Assembly: GCF_028898845.1 (NCBI RefSeq)
Contig: NZ_CP118575.1
Span: forward strand, 310,001-374,000
Origin: Streptomyces sp. WZ-12
GTDB lineage: Bacteria > Actinomycetota > Actinomycetes > Streptomycetales > Streptomycetaceae
Direction of reading: 5' to 3'
Length of the DNA stretch: 64,000 nucleotides
Position numbers and translations under genes: made by a program. Positions 53,613 to 62,755 of the stretch are shown in pieces. The first letter of the stretch is position 1, and every line of letters begins with the position of its first letter. The notes under the pieces are model-generated. The model saw nothing but the letters and a program-made list of their open reading frames with translations, was not told the origin of the DNA and did not search any database.

Positions 53613-53745
53613 CTAAGAGGACGTCTCACGTGGTGACTTTTGCGAGTCTCTTGTAGTAGGTCAGGGTGGCCGCCAGGCCGAGGAAGGCGAGGAAATGGGA
53701 GCCCTTCCGCTCGTATCGGACGGTGAGGCGGCGGTAGCCGAACAG
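53613..53745 (-). pseudogene. IS5-type transposase C-terminus with its terminal repeat
   Basis: Minus frame reads WLFGYRRLTVRYERKGSHFLAFLGLAATLTYYKRLAKVTT and a stop, the usual C-terminus of IS5-family transposases. The outer end CTAAGAGGACGTCTCACG starts at 53613. IS3 copy 6 removes the rest. Confidence 0.8.
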
Positions 53746-54480
53746 CCAGCGAGGGCACACGCGTGGGCCGCAAGCGGGTCGAGCGCCTGATGCGCGAGGC
53801 CGACCTGGCGGGCATCAGCCCGCGCCGCACAGGCTTCACGCGCCGGGATCCGAAGGCCACACTCGCCCCGGACCTGGTCAACCGGGACTTCACCGCACCG
53901 GCGCCGAACCGGCTGTGGGTCACCGACCTGACGATGATCTCGACCGGCGAGGGCCCGCTGTGGCTGTCGGCGATCCGGGACGCGTTCTCCCGCCGGGTGG
54001 TGGCCTGGGAGACCTCCGCCCGCGCGGACGCCGACCTGGTCCTGACCACGCTGGAGTACGCCCTCGCGTCCCGCGAGGTCGAGCCCGGCAAGCTCATCCA
54101 CCATGCCGACCACGGCTGTCAGTACACATCCATCAAGCTCACAACTCGCCTGCTGCGGGCAGGAGTTGACGCGTCCATGGGCTCCGTCGGGGACAGCTAC
54201 GACAACGCCCTCGCGGAGAACCTGTGGATGCTGATCAAGACCGAGTGCGTGCGCGGCCGCGTCTTCGCCACACGTGCCGAGGCGAACCTCGCGCTCTTCG
54301 AGTACACAGACGGCTTCTATAACTCCCGCCGCACCCAGGAACGACTCGGCTTCCTCAGCCCGATCGAATTCGAGGAGAAGTACTACGCCGAGCAGGCAAC
54401 GGCCGAACGAGCGAACCTGAAACCCCGTCAACCCCTCCTGACCAGCTGATCAGCGCCTCCCGAACGACGGGGGAACCTCA
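53746..54480 (+). mobile_element. IS3 type A, copy 6 (5' truncated)
   Basis: Only the last 735 bp remain, starting in orfB at the GRKRVERLMREADLAG region. The right end is intact at 54480. Codons give DSYDNALAEN where other copies have DSHDNALAEN. Confidence 0.9.
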
Positions 54481-54767
54481 ACGTCGTTGGCTTGGTTCTC
54501 CATGTGTGGGTGTTGTCGCCATAGCGCCTGAAGTCCGCCGGGCCCAGGGACGACTGAAAAGGCCACTCCGCACCGGTCCTCGAAGGCGTCAGCGTGCAGG
54601 TCCGAGATCGGCAACCCCGCCTTCATCAAGGTGATCACCATCTCGATCGCCAAATGGCGACGACCCTCTGGCACTCCGGAGTCGGTGACCACCGCCCGGT
54701 CCAGAGCATTCAGGGCTTTCGCCTGCCACAGGTCATCGGTCGGGCTGTTGGTGGACGGCTCGGTCAT
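54481..54767 (-). pseudogene. Hypothetical protein, C-terminus cut by IS3
   Basis: From ATG 54767: MTEPSTNSPTDDLWQAKALNALDRAVVTDSGVPEGRRHLAIEMVITLMKAGLPISDLHADAFEDRCGVAFSVVPGPGG, then HMENQANDV, before it runs into the IS3 end. About 96 native residues remain. It is divergent from the fic gene at 54896 and shares its promoter region. Function unknown. Confidence 0.5.
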
Positions 54768-54867
54768 GGTGGTGCTCCTGCGCGTGGGATTGCCTACCTC
54801 AGGGTCAGCCTGCCCACGTTCTCCCGCCAACATCGTCCAGTAGCCCCTTTCGGGCACACCTCGCCAT

Positions 54868-54890
54868 AATGATAGTTACCAAGTATCATT
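54868..54890. promoter_or_regulatory. Palindromic operator candidate between the hypothetical gene and fic 2
   Basis: AATGATA, 9 bases, TATCATT, with further matching TT/AA inside, ends 5 bases before the fic start. AT-rich in a GC-rich setting. It would cover the ribosome-binding region. Confidence 0.6.
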
Positions 54891-54895
54891 CGCTC

Positions 54896-56038
54896 ATGCT
54901 GTATCGGATGCCCCGCCTCGCCGCCGTCGACCGTCGGGTTCTGAACCAGATCGATTCCCTCCGGGAGGAGCTGCGCCATGCGGTGCAGCAGGTGCCGACG
55001 AAGTGGACGGCCGATCTGCGCAAGGCGCTAACAGCCAGTGCGATCGCCGCGTCCAACACCATCGAGGGCTACCGGGTCGACGCCAAGGACGTCGCCGATC
55101 TGATGGACGGCGAACGCGACGCGGTGGACGCCAGCGAGGAGGACAAGGCCGAGACGCTGGCCTACCAGCAGGCCATGACCTACATCCAGTCCCTGCACGA
55201 CGCGACCGACTTCCGCTACAGCAAGGAACTCCTCAACGCGCTGCACTGGATGCTGCAGGGCCACCACCACCCGCTGCGCACAGCCGGCCAGTGGCGGCGC
55301 ACCGCGATCCGCATCACCGCCCCCGGGGACGAGCTGGCCACCGACTACGAGGGCCCAGACATTGAACTGCTGCCGGCCCTGACAGAGGAGCTGGTGGACT
55401 GGCTCAACGACGGGGACCTCGACGCCCACGTGCTGGTGCGGGCAGCGATGGCACACCTGAACCTGGTGAAGATCCACCCCTGGTCGGACGGGAACGGCCG
55501 GATGTCCCGCTCCCTGCAGACCCTGGTGATCGCCCGCGGCGGCGTGCTGGCACCGGAGTTCTCCAGCATCGAGGAGTGGCTGGGCATGCCGGGCAACACC
55601 TGGGAGTACTACAAAACGCTGCGCGAGGTCGGCGGCCCCGTCTACTCGCCCGAGCGCGACACCGGACCATGGCTTCGGTTCAACCTGCTCGCCTACCACC
55701 AGCAGACCCAGCGGGTACAGCGCCGTGTCGAGCGGTCCAACGAGTGCTGGCTGCAGCTGATGGAGGCCGCCGACGGCCTCGGGATCACCGAACGGCAGAT
55801 CACCGCGCTGCACGAGGTGGCAATGGTGGGCCGGGTGCGTCGCTCGCGCTATGAGAAGGCCGAGGCCCTCAACACCCAGCAGGCCACAAGGGACTTGCAG
55901 GCGCTGACGAAGGCAGGGCTGCTGACCGCTGTGGGCCAGACCAAGGCTCGCCACTACATCGCCGGCCCCCGCTTCCCAGCAAACGTCCTGGCTACCGCGC
56001 AGCGCACGCACACCATCGCCGACCCCTACGACTCCTAA
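54896..56038 (+). CDS. fic: Fic-family protein 2
   Basis: 380 residues from ATG 54896 (MLYRMPRLAAVDRRVL, aligning with MLYETPALDADDHRVL of the first Fic); an ATG at 54869 lies inside the palindrome. The inhibitory motif is SNTIEG, and the active site is HPWSDGNGRMSR at about residue 195. The C-terminal region QQATRDLQALTKAGLLTAVGQTKARHYIAGPRF looks like a winged helix, perhaps binding its own operator. The zeta-toxin gene starts 67 bases downstream in the same direction. Class II AMPylator by motif; target unknown. Confidence 0.88.
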   Translation: MLYRMPRLAAVDRRVLNQIDSLREELRHAVQQVPTKWTADLRKALTASAIAASNTIEGYRVDAKDVADLMDGERDAVDASEEDKAETLAYQQAMTYIQSLHDATDFRYSKELLNALHWMLQGHHHPLRTAGQWRRTAIRITAPGDELATDYEGPDIELLPALTEELVDWLNDGDLDAHVLVRAAMAHLNLVKIHPWSDGNGRMSRSLQTLVIARGGVLAPEFSSIEEWLGMPGNTWEYYKTLREVGGPVYSPERDTGPWLRFNLLAYHQQTQRVQRRVERSNECWLQLMEAADGLGITERQITALHEVAMVGRVRRSRYEKAEALNTQQATRDLQALTKAGLLTAVGQTKARHYIAGPRFPANVLATAQRTHTIADPYDS

Positions 56039-56104
56039 CAGCCCTGACGTACGGGGCCCGTGCCAGCCTGCCGTGATCCACCCTGACCTGTTCGTGGAGG
56101 AACA

Positions 56105-56444
56105 GTGCGTTCGCCATCCCTTCCCTCGTCGCCGTTACCGGATCCGGCCGACGACTGGCCCCACTGGGTCCTGGCCACCCACGTACTCCCCGCCGCCGTG
56201 CGCGGCGCGGTGCCCCAGCAGCGCCCCGTGGTGGTGTTCGTCGCCGGGCAGCCGGGCAGCGGCAAGACGTTGGTGGCCGACCTGGTGCAGGCGGCGTTGA
56301 ACCGGCGGGGCGGCGCGGTGCGGGTGGATCACGATGAGTACAAGGCCATGCACCCCCACTACCAGGACTATCTCAGCGAGGATGTCCGCACTGCAGGGTC
56401 CGGGTGCGGCCCGAGACGTACCGGTGGCAGGCGGACGTCGAGGC
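56105..56444 (+). pseudogene. Zeta-toxin-family kinase, frameshifted and cut by IS3
   Basis: From GTG 56105: DDWPHWVLATHVLPAAVRGAVPQQRPVVVFVAGQPGSGKTLVADLVQAALNRRGGAVRVDHDEYKAMHPHYQDYL. The Walker A is GQPGSGKT and the VDHDEYK region fits the substrate side of zeta/PezT UDP-N-acetylglucosamine kinases. After EDVRTAG one base appears lost in a G-run: the other frame continues VRPETYRWQADVEA, the expected family sequence. The type B IS3 at 56445 then removes the remainder. Confidence 0.82.
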
Positions 56445-56473
56445 TGTCAATCCCCTCGAACTGTGGAGATCTT

Positions 56474-57406
56474 CTAAGCGACCAGCTCCAAGGTGGAGTT
56501 GGTGCGATGGTCGTGCTCGTAGTCGATCGGACTCTGATACCCACACACGCTGTGTAGTCGGTGCGTGTTGTAGAAGCCGGTGGTCCAGGTCGCGATCCGC
56601 AGCCGAGCCTCGGTGCGGGTGGCGAACGTGTGCCGGTGGACATACTCGACCTTGAGCACGCTGTTGAACGCCTCGCTGACGGCGTTGTCGAAACACGACC
56701 CGACGCGGCCCATGGACTGGGTCACGCCCAGGCGGCGACAGGCCCGGCGAAAGCGCCAGGAGACGTATTCGCTGCCGCGGTCGCTGTGAAAGATCACGCC
56801 CTTCACATCACCGCCGCGGGTGGCCGCGGCCATGTTCAAGGAGGCCACGACCAGTTCGGCGTCATGGCGGGCACTCATCGCGTAGCCGAGCAGTCGACGT
56901 GAGAACAGGTCGATGACGGTGGCCAGGTAGAGCTTGCCCTCACCGGTGGTGATCTCGGTCATGTCACCGCACCACACCTGGTCCGGAGCGTCCGCGGTGA
57001 AGTCCCGGCGCACGAAGTCCGGGGCCGCCGGCCGTTTGCCGGGCCGGGTCAGCCCGCGCCGGCTGCGGACCTTCCGTCCGGCCAGGCCGAGTTGGGCCAT
57101 CAGACGGGCGATGGTGTTCACCGAGACCCGCCAGCCCGCGCGGACCAGGACGAGCCAGACCTTCGGGGAACCGTAGGTGCCGCCGGAGCCCTCGAAGATC
57201 CCCGTGATCGCGTCGGCCAACTGTCCGCGCCGGACCTCACGCGCGGTGGTGGGTCTGACGCGCCACTTGTAGAACCAGGACTCCGACACCCCCAGAACCT
57301 GGCAGGCCAGACGGTGCGGGACGCGGTGCTCGGTCCTCTGGTTACCGATGAACGCGGCCAGAGTGGCCGGGTCCGTCTCGGTCACTTCACCCAGAGGACC
57401 ATGCAT
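56474..57406 (-). CDS. IS3 type B OrfB, copy 2
   Basis: Intact DDE transposase, 310-codon frame, as in copy 1. Confidence 0.88.
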   Translation of the reverse strand: MHGPLGEVTETDPATLAAFIGNQRTEHRVPHRLACQVLGVSESWFYKWRVRPTTAREVRRGQLADAITGIFEGSGGTYGSPKVWLVLVRAGWRVSVNTIARLMAQLGLAGRKVRSRRGLTRPGKRPAAPDFVRRDFTADAPDQVWCGDMTEITTGEGKLYLATVIDLFSRRLLGYAMSARHDAELVVASLNMAAATRGGDVKGVIFHSDRGSEYVSWRFRRACRRLGVTQSMGRVGSCFDNAVSEAFNSVLKVEYVHRHTFATRTEARLRIATWTTGFYNTHRLHSVCGYQSPIDYEHDHRTNSTLELVA

Positions 57407-57711
57407 CGCTTGAGGACATCACGCTCCATCTCCAGCTCGCGTATCCGCTTGTTCTTCTCCGACATCTCCCGCCGCAGCCGCTCCAGCTCGGCGCGCTCGG
57501 CCTCGCGCATCCGTCCACCCGGCGCGGGCTCGGCCGGCCGGTCGGACGACGCCGACCCGTTGCGCCGCCACCGCGACACCCAGCTGTGCAGCGTGCCGGA
57601 GTGGACGCCGAGCTCCTCGGCGACCTCCGGGATCGACCTGCCCGTCTCGATCACAATGCGTACAGCACCCTCACGAAACTCAGGCGTGTACGTCCGTTGC
57701 TTGGACCCCAT
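57382..57711 (-). CDS. IS3 type B OrfA, copy 2
   Basis: Identical in layout to copy 1 OrfA, starting MGSKQRTY. Confidence 0.85.
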   Translation of the reverse strand: MGSKQRTYTPEFREGAVRIVIETGRSIPEVAEELGVHSGTLHSWVSRWRRNGSASSDRPAEPAPGGRMREAERAELERLRREMSEKNKRIRELEMERDVLKRCMVLWVK

Positions 57712-57876
57712 GAACCCCAACTTCCCCTGCAATCACGGACTCCACGCTACGAGGGGAGGGACACACCCGAACAGCAATAGCCGACAACGTCGTAAAGCGT
57801 TCCCTTTGAGGCGGGGTAGGTGCCTGGAGAGGTACCCGCTGGAACCTTCCTGTCCGGGCGGGCCTGTGACGACACT

Positions 57877-57917
57877 GTGGTGTGGTCCGGTCGTGTGCTG
57901 CGGCCGGACCACACCAC
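57877..57917. terminator. Strong hairpin upstream of the repeat-protein gene
   Basis: A 14-bp perfect stem, GTGGTGTGGTCCGG with CCGGACCACACCAC, 13-base loop. It could be a terminator of upstream transcription. The rest of 57764-58079 is non-coding and presumably holds the promoter of the gene at 58080. Confidence 0.6.
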
Positions 57918-58079
57918 GAGCACGGGCGGCTTCAACTCCTCCGAAGCTGCGGGGACGATCCGCTCAGGCTGCCGGTTACAGAAGTCTCGCAGTCACTTTC
58001 ACCCACAACTCTCCCAACGCAGCCGACCGGACAGACATCTCCCTCGGTTGTCCAGCACCGCTAAGGAGGCGAGGAAACA

Positions 58080-60398
58080 ATGGCAGCCAGCCTCGAATCA
58101 AACGGCCTGTCCATCAGGGTTACCGTCGATAAGGTCCCTCCCGATGACTCCGACGCCGGAATCTCCGTCAATTTCGACGACGAAAGAGGCCCGGAGGGTG
58201 ACCATGTAGTCCACGCCGAGGTAACCGAATTCGACGGGATCTACAAGGCCTACGCCCAGTACACCTACCCCGCCTCCGGCACGTACTCCATCGTCGCCAC
58301 GGGCCTGGAAACCGGCACCCAAGCCACCGCCGAATGCATCGTGGTTGCTACACCTGCCGCCCCGACGATCACTGAGCCGCCCGCAGGCAACACCGGGCGC
58401 AGGCCTCAGATCACGGGAACCTGTGTGGCCGGTGCGACCGTGACCGTGGCAACGACCACCGGAACGATCACCCCCGCCACCGTCACTCCCGGCGGCACCG
58501 CCACCACCTGGACACTCCAGCCCACCACAGACCTGGCAGTCGGCGCGCACAGCCTGACCGCCACCCAGACCGTCCCCGGCAGCGACCCCTCCCCAGCCTC
58601 CACCCCGCGTGCGATCACCGTGGTTGCTACACCTGCCGCCCCGACGATCACTGAGCCGCCCGCAGGCAACACCGGGCGCAGGCCTCAGATCACGGGAACC
58701 TGTGTGGCCGGTGCGACCGTGACCGTGGCAACGACCAACGGAACGATCACCCCCGCCACCGTCACTCCCGGCGGCACCGCCACCACCTGGACACTCCAGC
58801 CCACCACAGACCTGGCAGTCGGCGCGCACAGCCTGACCGCCACCCAGACCGTCCCCGGCAGCGACCCCTCCCCAGCCTCCACCCCGCGTGCGATCACCGT
58901 GGTTGCTACACCTGCCGCCCCGACGATCACTGAGCCGCCCGCAGGCAACACCGGGCGCAGGCCTCAGATCACGGGAACCTGTGTGGCCGGTGCGACCGTG
59001 ACCGTGGCAACGACCAACGGAACGATCACCCCCGCCACCGTCACTCCCGGCGGCACCGCCACCACCTGGACACTCCAGCCCACCACAGACCTGGCAGTCG
59101 GCGCGCACAGCCTGACCGCCACCCAGACCGTCCCCGGCAGCGACCCCTCCCCAGCCTCCACCCCGCGTGCGATCACCGTGGTTGCTACACCTGCCGCCCC
59201 GACGATCACTGAGCCGCCCGCAGGCAACACCGGGCGCAGGCCTCAGATCACGGGAACCTGTGTGGCCGGTGCGACCGTGACCGTGGCAACGACCAACGGA
59301 ACGATCACCCCCGCCACCGTCACTCCCGGCGGCACCGCCACCACCTGGACACTCCAGCCCACCACAGACCTGGCAGTCGGCGCGCACAGCCTGACCGCCA
59401 CCCAGACCGTCCCCGGCAGCGACCCCTCCCCAGCCTCCACCCCCCTCACCATCACCGTCCCTCCTGCCCGCCTCGTCGTCTGGGGACGGGGCGCGGACCA
59501 GCTCACCCCGGCCCCTACAGAGGAGGGCTTCACCCAGGTCGCCTGCACAGGCACCGGCTACAGATTCTACGATCATCAGGTGGCGGTGGCGATTGACAAG
59601 GACGGCAAACTGCACGTCTGGGGACAGGGCGCGGACCAGCTCGCTGAGGCCCCTACAGAGGGGGGCTTCACTCAGGTCACCTGCAACTACAGCGGCGGCG
59701 GCACCTATCCTCGGGTGGCGGTGGCGATTGACAAGGACGGCAAACTGCACGTCTGGGGACGGGGCGCGGGCGAGCTCACCCCGGCCCCTTCAGAGGGGGG
59801 CTTCACCCAGGTCGCCTGCACAGGCACCGGCGTCGGCACCGGCACCCATCCTAAAGTGGCGGTGGCGATTGACAAGGACGGCAAACTGCGCGTCTGGGGA
59901 CAGGGCGCGGACCAGCTCACCCCGGCCCCTACAGAGGGGGGCTTCACCCAGGTCGCCTGCGCAGGCTACGGCGGCGACGACTATCCTCAGGTGGCGGTGG
60001 CGATTGACAAGGACGGCAAACTGCGCGTCTGGGGACGGGGCGCGGACCAGCTCACCCCGGCCCCTTCAGAGGGGGGCTTCACCCAGGTCGCCTGCGCAGG
60101 CACCGGCGGCACCTCTCTTCAGGTGGCGGTGGCGATTGACAAGGACGGCAAACTGCACGTCTGGGGACGGGGCGCGGACCAGCTCACCCCGGCCCCTACA
60201 GAGGGGGGCTTCACCCAGGTCACCTGCAGCGCCACCGGCCTTAACGTGGCGGTGGCGATTGACAAGGACGGCAAACTGCGCGTCTGGGGACAGGGCGCGG
60301 ACCAGCTCACCCCGGCCCCTACAGAGGGGGGCTTCACCCAGGTCGCCTGCACAGGCCACGCCGGCGACACCTATCCTCAGGTGGCGGTGGCCCTTTAG
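58080..60398 (+). CDS. Repeat protein with Ig-like repeats and RCC1-like propeller repeats
   Basis: 772 residues from ATG 58080, with AAGGAGG ten bases upstream. Residues 1-87 form a beta-rich unique domain (FDGIYKAYAQYTYPASGTYSIVATGLETGT). Then come four near-identical 93-residue Ig-like units (ATPAAPTITEPPAGNTGRRPQITGTCVAGATVTV..., WTLQPTTDLAVGAHSLTATQTVPGSDPSPAS). Seven RCC1-like units of about 45 residues follow (VAVAIDKDGKLHVWGRGADQL, then TPAPTEGGFTQVAC). The last unit ends abruptly at VAVAL, suggesting truncation. There is no signal peptide or anchor in the sequence. Binding or adhesion is a reasonable inference; export would need another route. Confidence 0.75.
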   Translation: MAASLESNGLSIRVTVDKVPPDDSDAGISVNFDDERGPEGDHVVHAEVTEFDGIYKAYAQYTYPASGTYSIVATGLETGTQATAECIVVATPAAPTITEPPAGNTGRRPQITGTCVAGATVTVATTTGTITPATVTPGGTATTWTLQPTTDLAVGAHSLTATQTVPGSDPSPASTPRAITVVATPAAPTITEPPAGNTGRRPQITGTCVAGATVTVATTNGTITPATVTPGGTATTWTLQPTTDLAVGAHSLTATQTVPGSDPSPASTPRAITVVATPAAPTITEPPAGNTGRRPQITGTCVAGATVTVATTNGTITPATVTPGGTATTWTLQPTTDLAVGAHSLTATQTVPGSDPSPASTPRAITVVATPAAPTITEPPAGNTGRRPQITGTCVAGATVTVATTNGTITPATVTPGGTATTWTLQPTTDLAVGAHSLTATQTVPGSDPSPASTPLTITVPPARLVVWGRGADQLTPAPTEEGFTQVACTGTGYRFYDHQVAVAIDKDGKLHVWGQGADQLAEAPTEGGFTQVTCNYSGGGTYPRVAVAIDKDGKLHVWGRGAGELTPAPSEGGFTQVACTGTGVGTGTHPKVAVAIDKDGKLRVWGQGADQLTPAPTEGGFTQVACAGYGGDDYPQVAVAIDKDGKLRVWGRGADQLTPAPSEGGFTQVACAGTGGTSLQVAVAIDKDGKLHVWGRGADQLTPAPTEGGFTQVTCSATGLNVAVAIDKDGKLRVWGQGADQLTPAPTEGGFTQVACTGHAGDTYPQVAVAL
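58341..59456 (+). repeat. Four tandem 279-bp repeats
   Basis: Units begin at 58341, 58620, 58899 and 59178 with GTGGTTGCTACACCTGCCGC. They differ by only a base or two (ACC to AAC after the first unit; the last few codons of the fourth). Such identity indicates very recent expansion or gene conversion. Confidence 0.93.
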
Positions 60399-60513
60399 AA
60401 GCCGTTGTCTTTCCGGATGTGAGCGTTGAGTTTCCGCTGTTCAGGCATGGTTTCGGTGTCGCTGCGGGAGAGTTCGGGCGATCAGTCAGTTCTCGGTGAT
60501 GTGGAGATGTCCG

Positions 60514-60850
60514 ATGCCGTCGGTGATGGGGTTGCTGGAGGAGCGGGAGGCGGTTGCCCGGGTGCGGGCGGAGGAGCTTCGCGTCGAGCTGGAGCGGATC
60601 GCTGCTGAACTCGCGGATGCAGAGGCGGTGTTGGAACGGCGGGTGATCGCCCGGACGGAACTCGCCGAGGCCCTGGCTGGTGAGGGCGAGGAGGCGCAGG
60701 CGCCTGATGCCGGTGTGTGCGAGGCGCCTTCCGTGAGCGAGAAGGCCCCAGCTCCGGTGGTGGGTCCGTCGTGCCACGCTGGCACGAGGCGGCGGCGGTG
60801 GACGCGCTCGCGGTGGACTACCGGCGGTCGTCGGAGGGTGTACACCAGAG
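60514..60850 (+). pseudogene. Coiled-coil hypothetical protein, frameshifted
   Basis: From ATG 60514: MPSVMGLLEEREAVARVRAEELRVELERIAAELADAEAVLERRVIARTELAEALAGEGEE. After VVGPS the frame changes; the other frame continues VPRWHEAAAVDALAVDYRRSSEGVHQSV and a stop. A family with this coiled coil followed by W-x-x-x-x-AV-x-x-L-x-VDY-x-R is common near transposases in streptomycetes. The C-terminal domain is missing. Function unknown. Confidence 0.55.
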
Positions 60851-60918
60851 TGTGTGAGTGGGGGATGATTGCTCCTATTTGGTTCCGGTTCCTGCCCTGA
60901 ACGGAAAGTGACGCATAG

Positions 60919-61755
60919 TGATATCGAGGCAGGAATCTGAGGCGGTCCGCAGCGAGGCCGCGGAGCGGGCGACGCGGGCGTTGTCGCCGAGGCGATCGAC
61001 GCGCTGATCGCGGACGCGAAGGACTCCGGGATTGCGCTGGACGGGCGGGACGGTCTGCTGCAGCAGATGATGAAGCAGGTCATCGAGCGGGCCCTGCAGG
61101 CCGAGCTGAGCGATCACCTCGGCTACGAGGCAGGCGATCCGGCCGGGCGTGGCAGCGGGAACAACCGCAACGGCTCGTATCCGAAGACGGTGACCACCAC
61201 GGCCGGTCCGGTGGAGATCGAGGTGCCGCGGGACCGCCGGGGCGAGTACGAGCCGAAGGTCGTGCCCAAGGGCACGCAGCGGCTGGGGCAGGTCGACGAG
61301 ATGATCCTGTCGCTGTACGCGCGCGGGATGACCACCCGCGACATCACCGCCCACCTGTATGAGGTCTACGGAGCCGAGGTGTCCCCGGCACTCGTCTCGA
61401 AGGTGACCGACGTGATCACCGACGAGGTCACCGGCTGGCAGAACCGTCCGCTCGACGAGTGCTACCCGATCCTCTACATCGACGCGATCGCATCAAGGTC
61501 CGTGACAACGGACACGTCGTCAACAAGGCCGCCCACCTGGTCATCGGCGTCGACACCGACGGCATCAAGAACGTCCTGGGCATCTGGCTCCAGGACGGTG
61601 AGGGCGCGAAGTTCTGGCTCCACGTCCTGACCCAGCTCAAGCACCGCGGCCTCACGGACGCGCTCATCCTCTGTTGCGACGGCTTGAGGGGGCTGCCCGA
61701 GGCGATCGAGGCCGTCTAGCCCCAGGCCATCACCCAGACCTGTGTCGTTCACTGA
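60919..61755 (+). pseudogene. IS256-family (mutator) transposase, decayed
   Basis: Pieces read LIADAKDSGIALDGRDGLLQQMMKQVIERALQAELSDHLGYE, GNNRNGSYPKTVTT and [19 protein letters not shown]. After ILYIDAI a frame change leads to [33 protein letters not shown], and [14 protein letters not shown] is followed by TAG where TGG is expected. The gene ends at TCVVH. Two lesions plus 3' truncation make it inactive. Confidence 0.85.
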
Positions 61756-61807
61756 AGCCGTCAAGAAACAACGCGTTGCTTCGCGGAAACGATCTCGTTG
61801 ATGTGGT

Positions 61808-62422
61808 ATGCGCATATCCGACGAGGTCCGCGGCCAGTTGGCGCGACGGTTCGACGTTCTGCTCCCGCATCTGAACGAGCGTCAGCGGCGTCTGGCGCTG
61901 GCGGCCGAGGCCCGGCTGCTCGGGCATGGAGGCGTCGGTGTGGTTGCGCGGATAGCCGAGGTCAGCGAGACGACTGTCCGCAAGGGCGTGTTCGAACTCG
62001 AAGCCGGAGTCGACCCGCTGCCTGAGGGACGTGTCCGGCGTCCTGGCGGCGGGCGGATGCGGGCCGAGGCCGTCGACCCTCGGCTGGTTCCGGCGCTGAT
62101 GGCGCTGGTCGAGCCGGACGAGCGCGGTGATCCGATGTCGCCGTTGCGCTGGACGGCGAAGTCGCTGCGGCACCTGGCCACCGAGTTGTCCCGGCAAGGG
62201 CATCGGGTGACCGCGCCCACGGTGGGCCGGATGCTCAAAGAGCAGGGATTCAGCCTGCAGGGCACCGCCAAGACCCTGGAAGGCGACCAACACCCGGACC
62301 GGGACGCGCAGTTCCGCTATATCAACGAGCAGGTCAAACAGCACCAGGCCGCGGGCGAGCCGGTGATCAGCGTGGACGCGAAGAAGAAGGAAGTGCGACA
62401 CGATGCTGCACGAGACGAGTGA
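61808..62422 (+). pseudogene. ISAzo13-family transposase, truncated
   Basis: MRISDEVRGQLARRFDVLLPHLNERQRRLALAAEARLLGHGGVGVVARIAEVSETTVRKGVFELEAG, then LRWTAKSLRHLATELSRQGHRVTAPTVGRMLKEQGFSLQ and VISVDAKKKE. This is the front of ISAzo13/DDE_Tnp_ISAZ013 transposases up to the first catalytic Asp. The reading frame then leaves the family and stops. Confidence 0.82.
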
Positions 62423-62668
62423 ATGCGCTGGTCAGTCCTTCTGGCCCTGGTGGGGACGCCTTGCCGGCGTGAAAAGTGATCTTGGCGCCCGCTCGCCGAC
62501 TCCGGTGTCTCGTTGGGACTTCAAGCCCGCAGGTCAGTCTGGTGCAGGGGCCGTCGCGGGGCCTTGCCTTGTTGCCGTAGAGCACGCCGGTCAGATTTCG
62601 CTTCCCCGTGGCCCCTTTGGGGCGGGCGCCGTCTTGGACGACGGCACTATGGAAAGGGGCGAGTGGGC
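62423..62668 (+). ncRNA. IS110 left end with candidate bridge-RNA region
   Basis: About 245 bases of non-coding DNA precede an IS110-type start. In IS110-group elements this left-end segment encodes the bridge RNA that pairs with target and donor DNA. I see GC-rich stem-forming segments (for example GGGGCCGTCGCGGGGCC) but did not fold it. Left border uncertain. Confidence 0.4.
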
Positions 62669-62755
62669 ATGACAGAGACGGCTGTGGAGGAGAGCGAGCA
62701 GGGCCCGGAGATGGTGGAGAGGGTCGCGGCGATCGACATCGCGAAGGCGTCGGGG
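62669..62755 (+). pseudogene. IS110-family recombinase N-terminus
   Basis: MTETAVEESEQGPEMVERVAAIDIAKASG; the VAAIDIAK segment is the first DEDD Asp strand. Cut by the IS3 fragment at 62756. Confidence 0.7.

Larger units (their letters stand above)
56445..57763 (-). mobile_element. IS3 type B, copy 2 (1319 bp)
   Basis: Same ends and length as 51314-52632 in inverted orientation; near-identical, with one visible residue change (TTGFYNTH for ITGFYNTH). The zeta gene does not resume on the far side, so flanking DNA was lost. Confidence 0.92.

Noticed and set aside
58341..59456. CRISPR-like array
   Set aside because: Units are 279 bp of coding sequence without spacers; it is a protein-coding tandem repeat.
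58098..59750. Minus-strand open frame with repeats of 93 residues
   Set aside because: The repeats mirror the plus-strand Ig-like units, and the plus frame has the ribosome site and domain logic.
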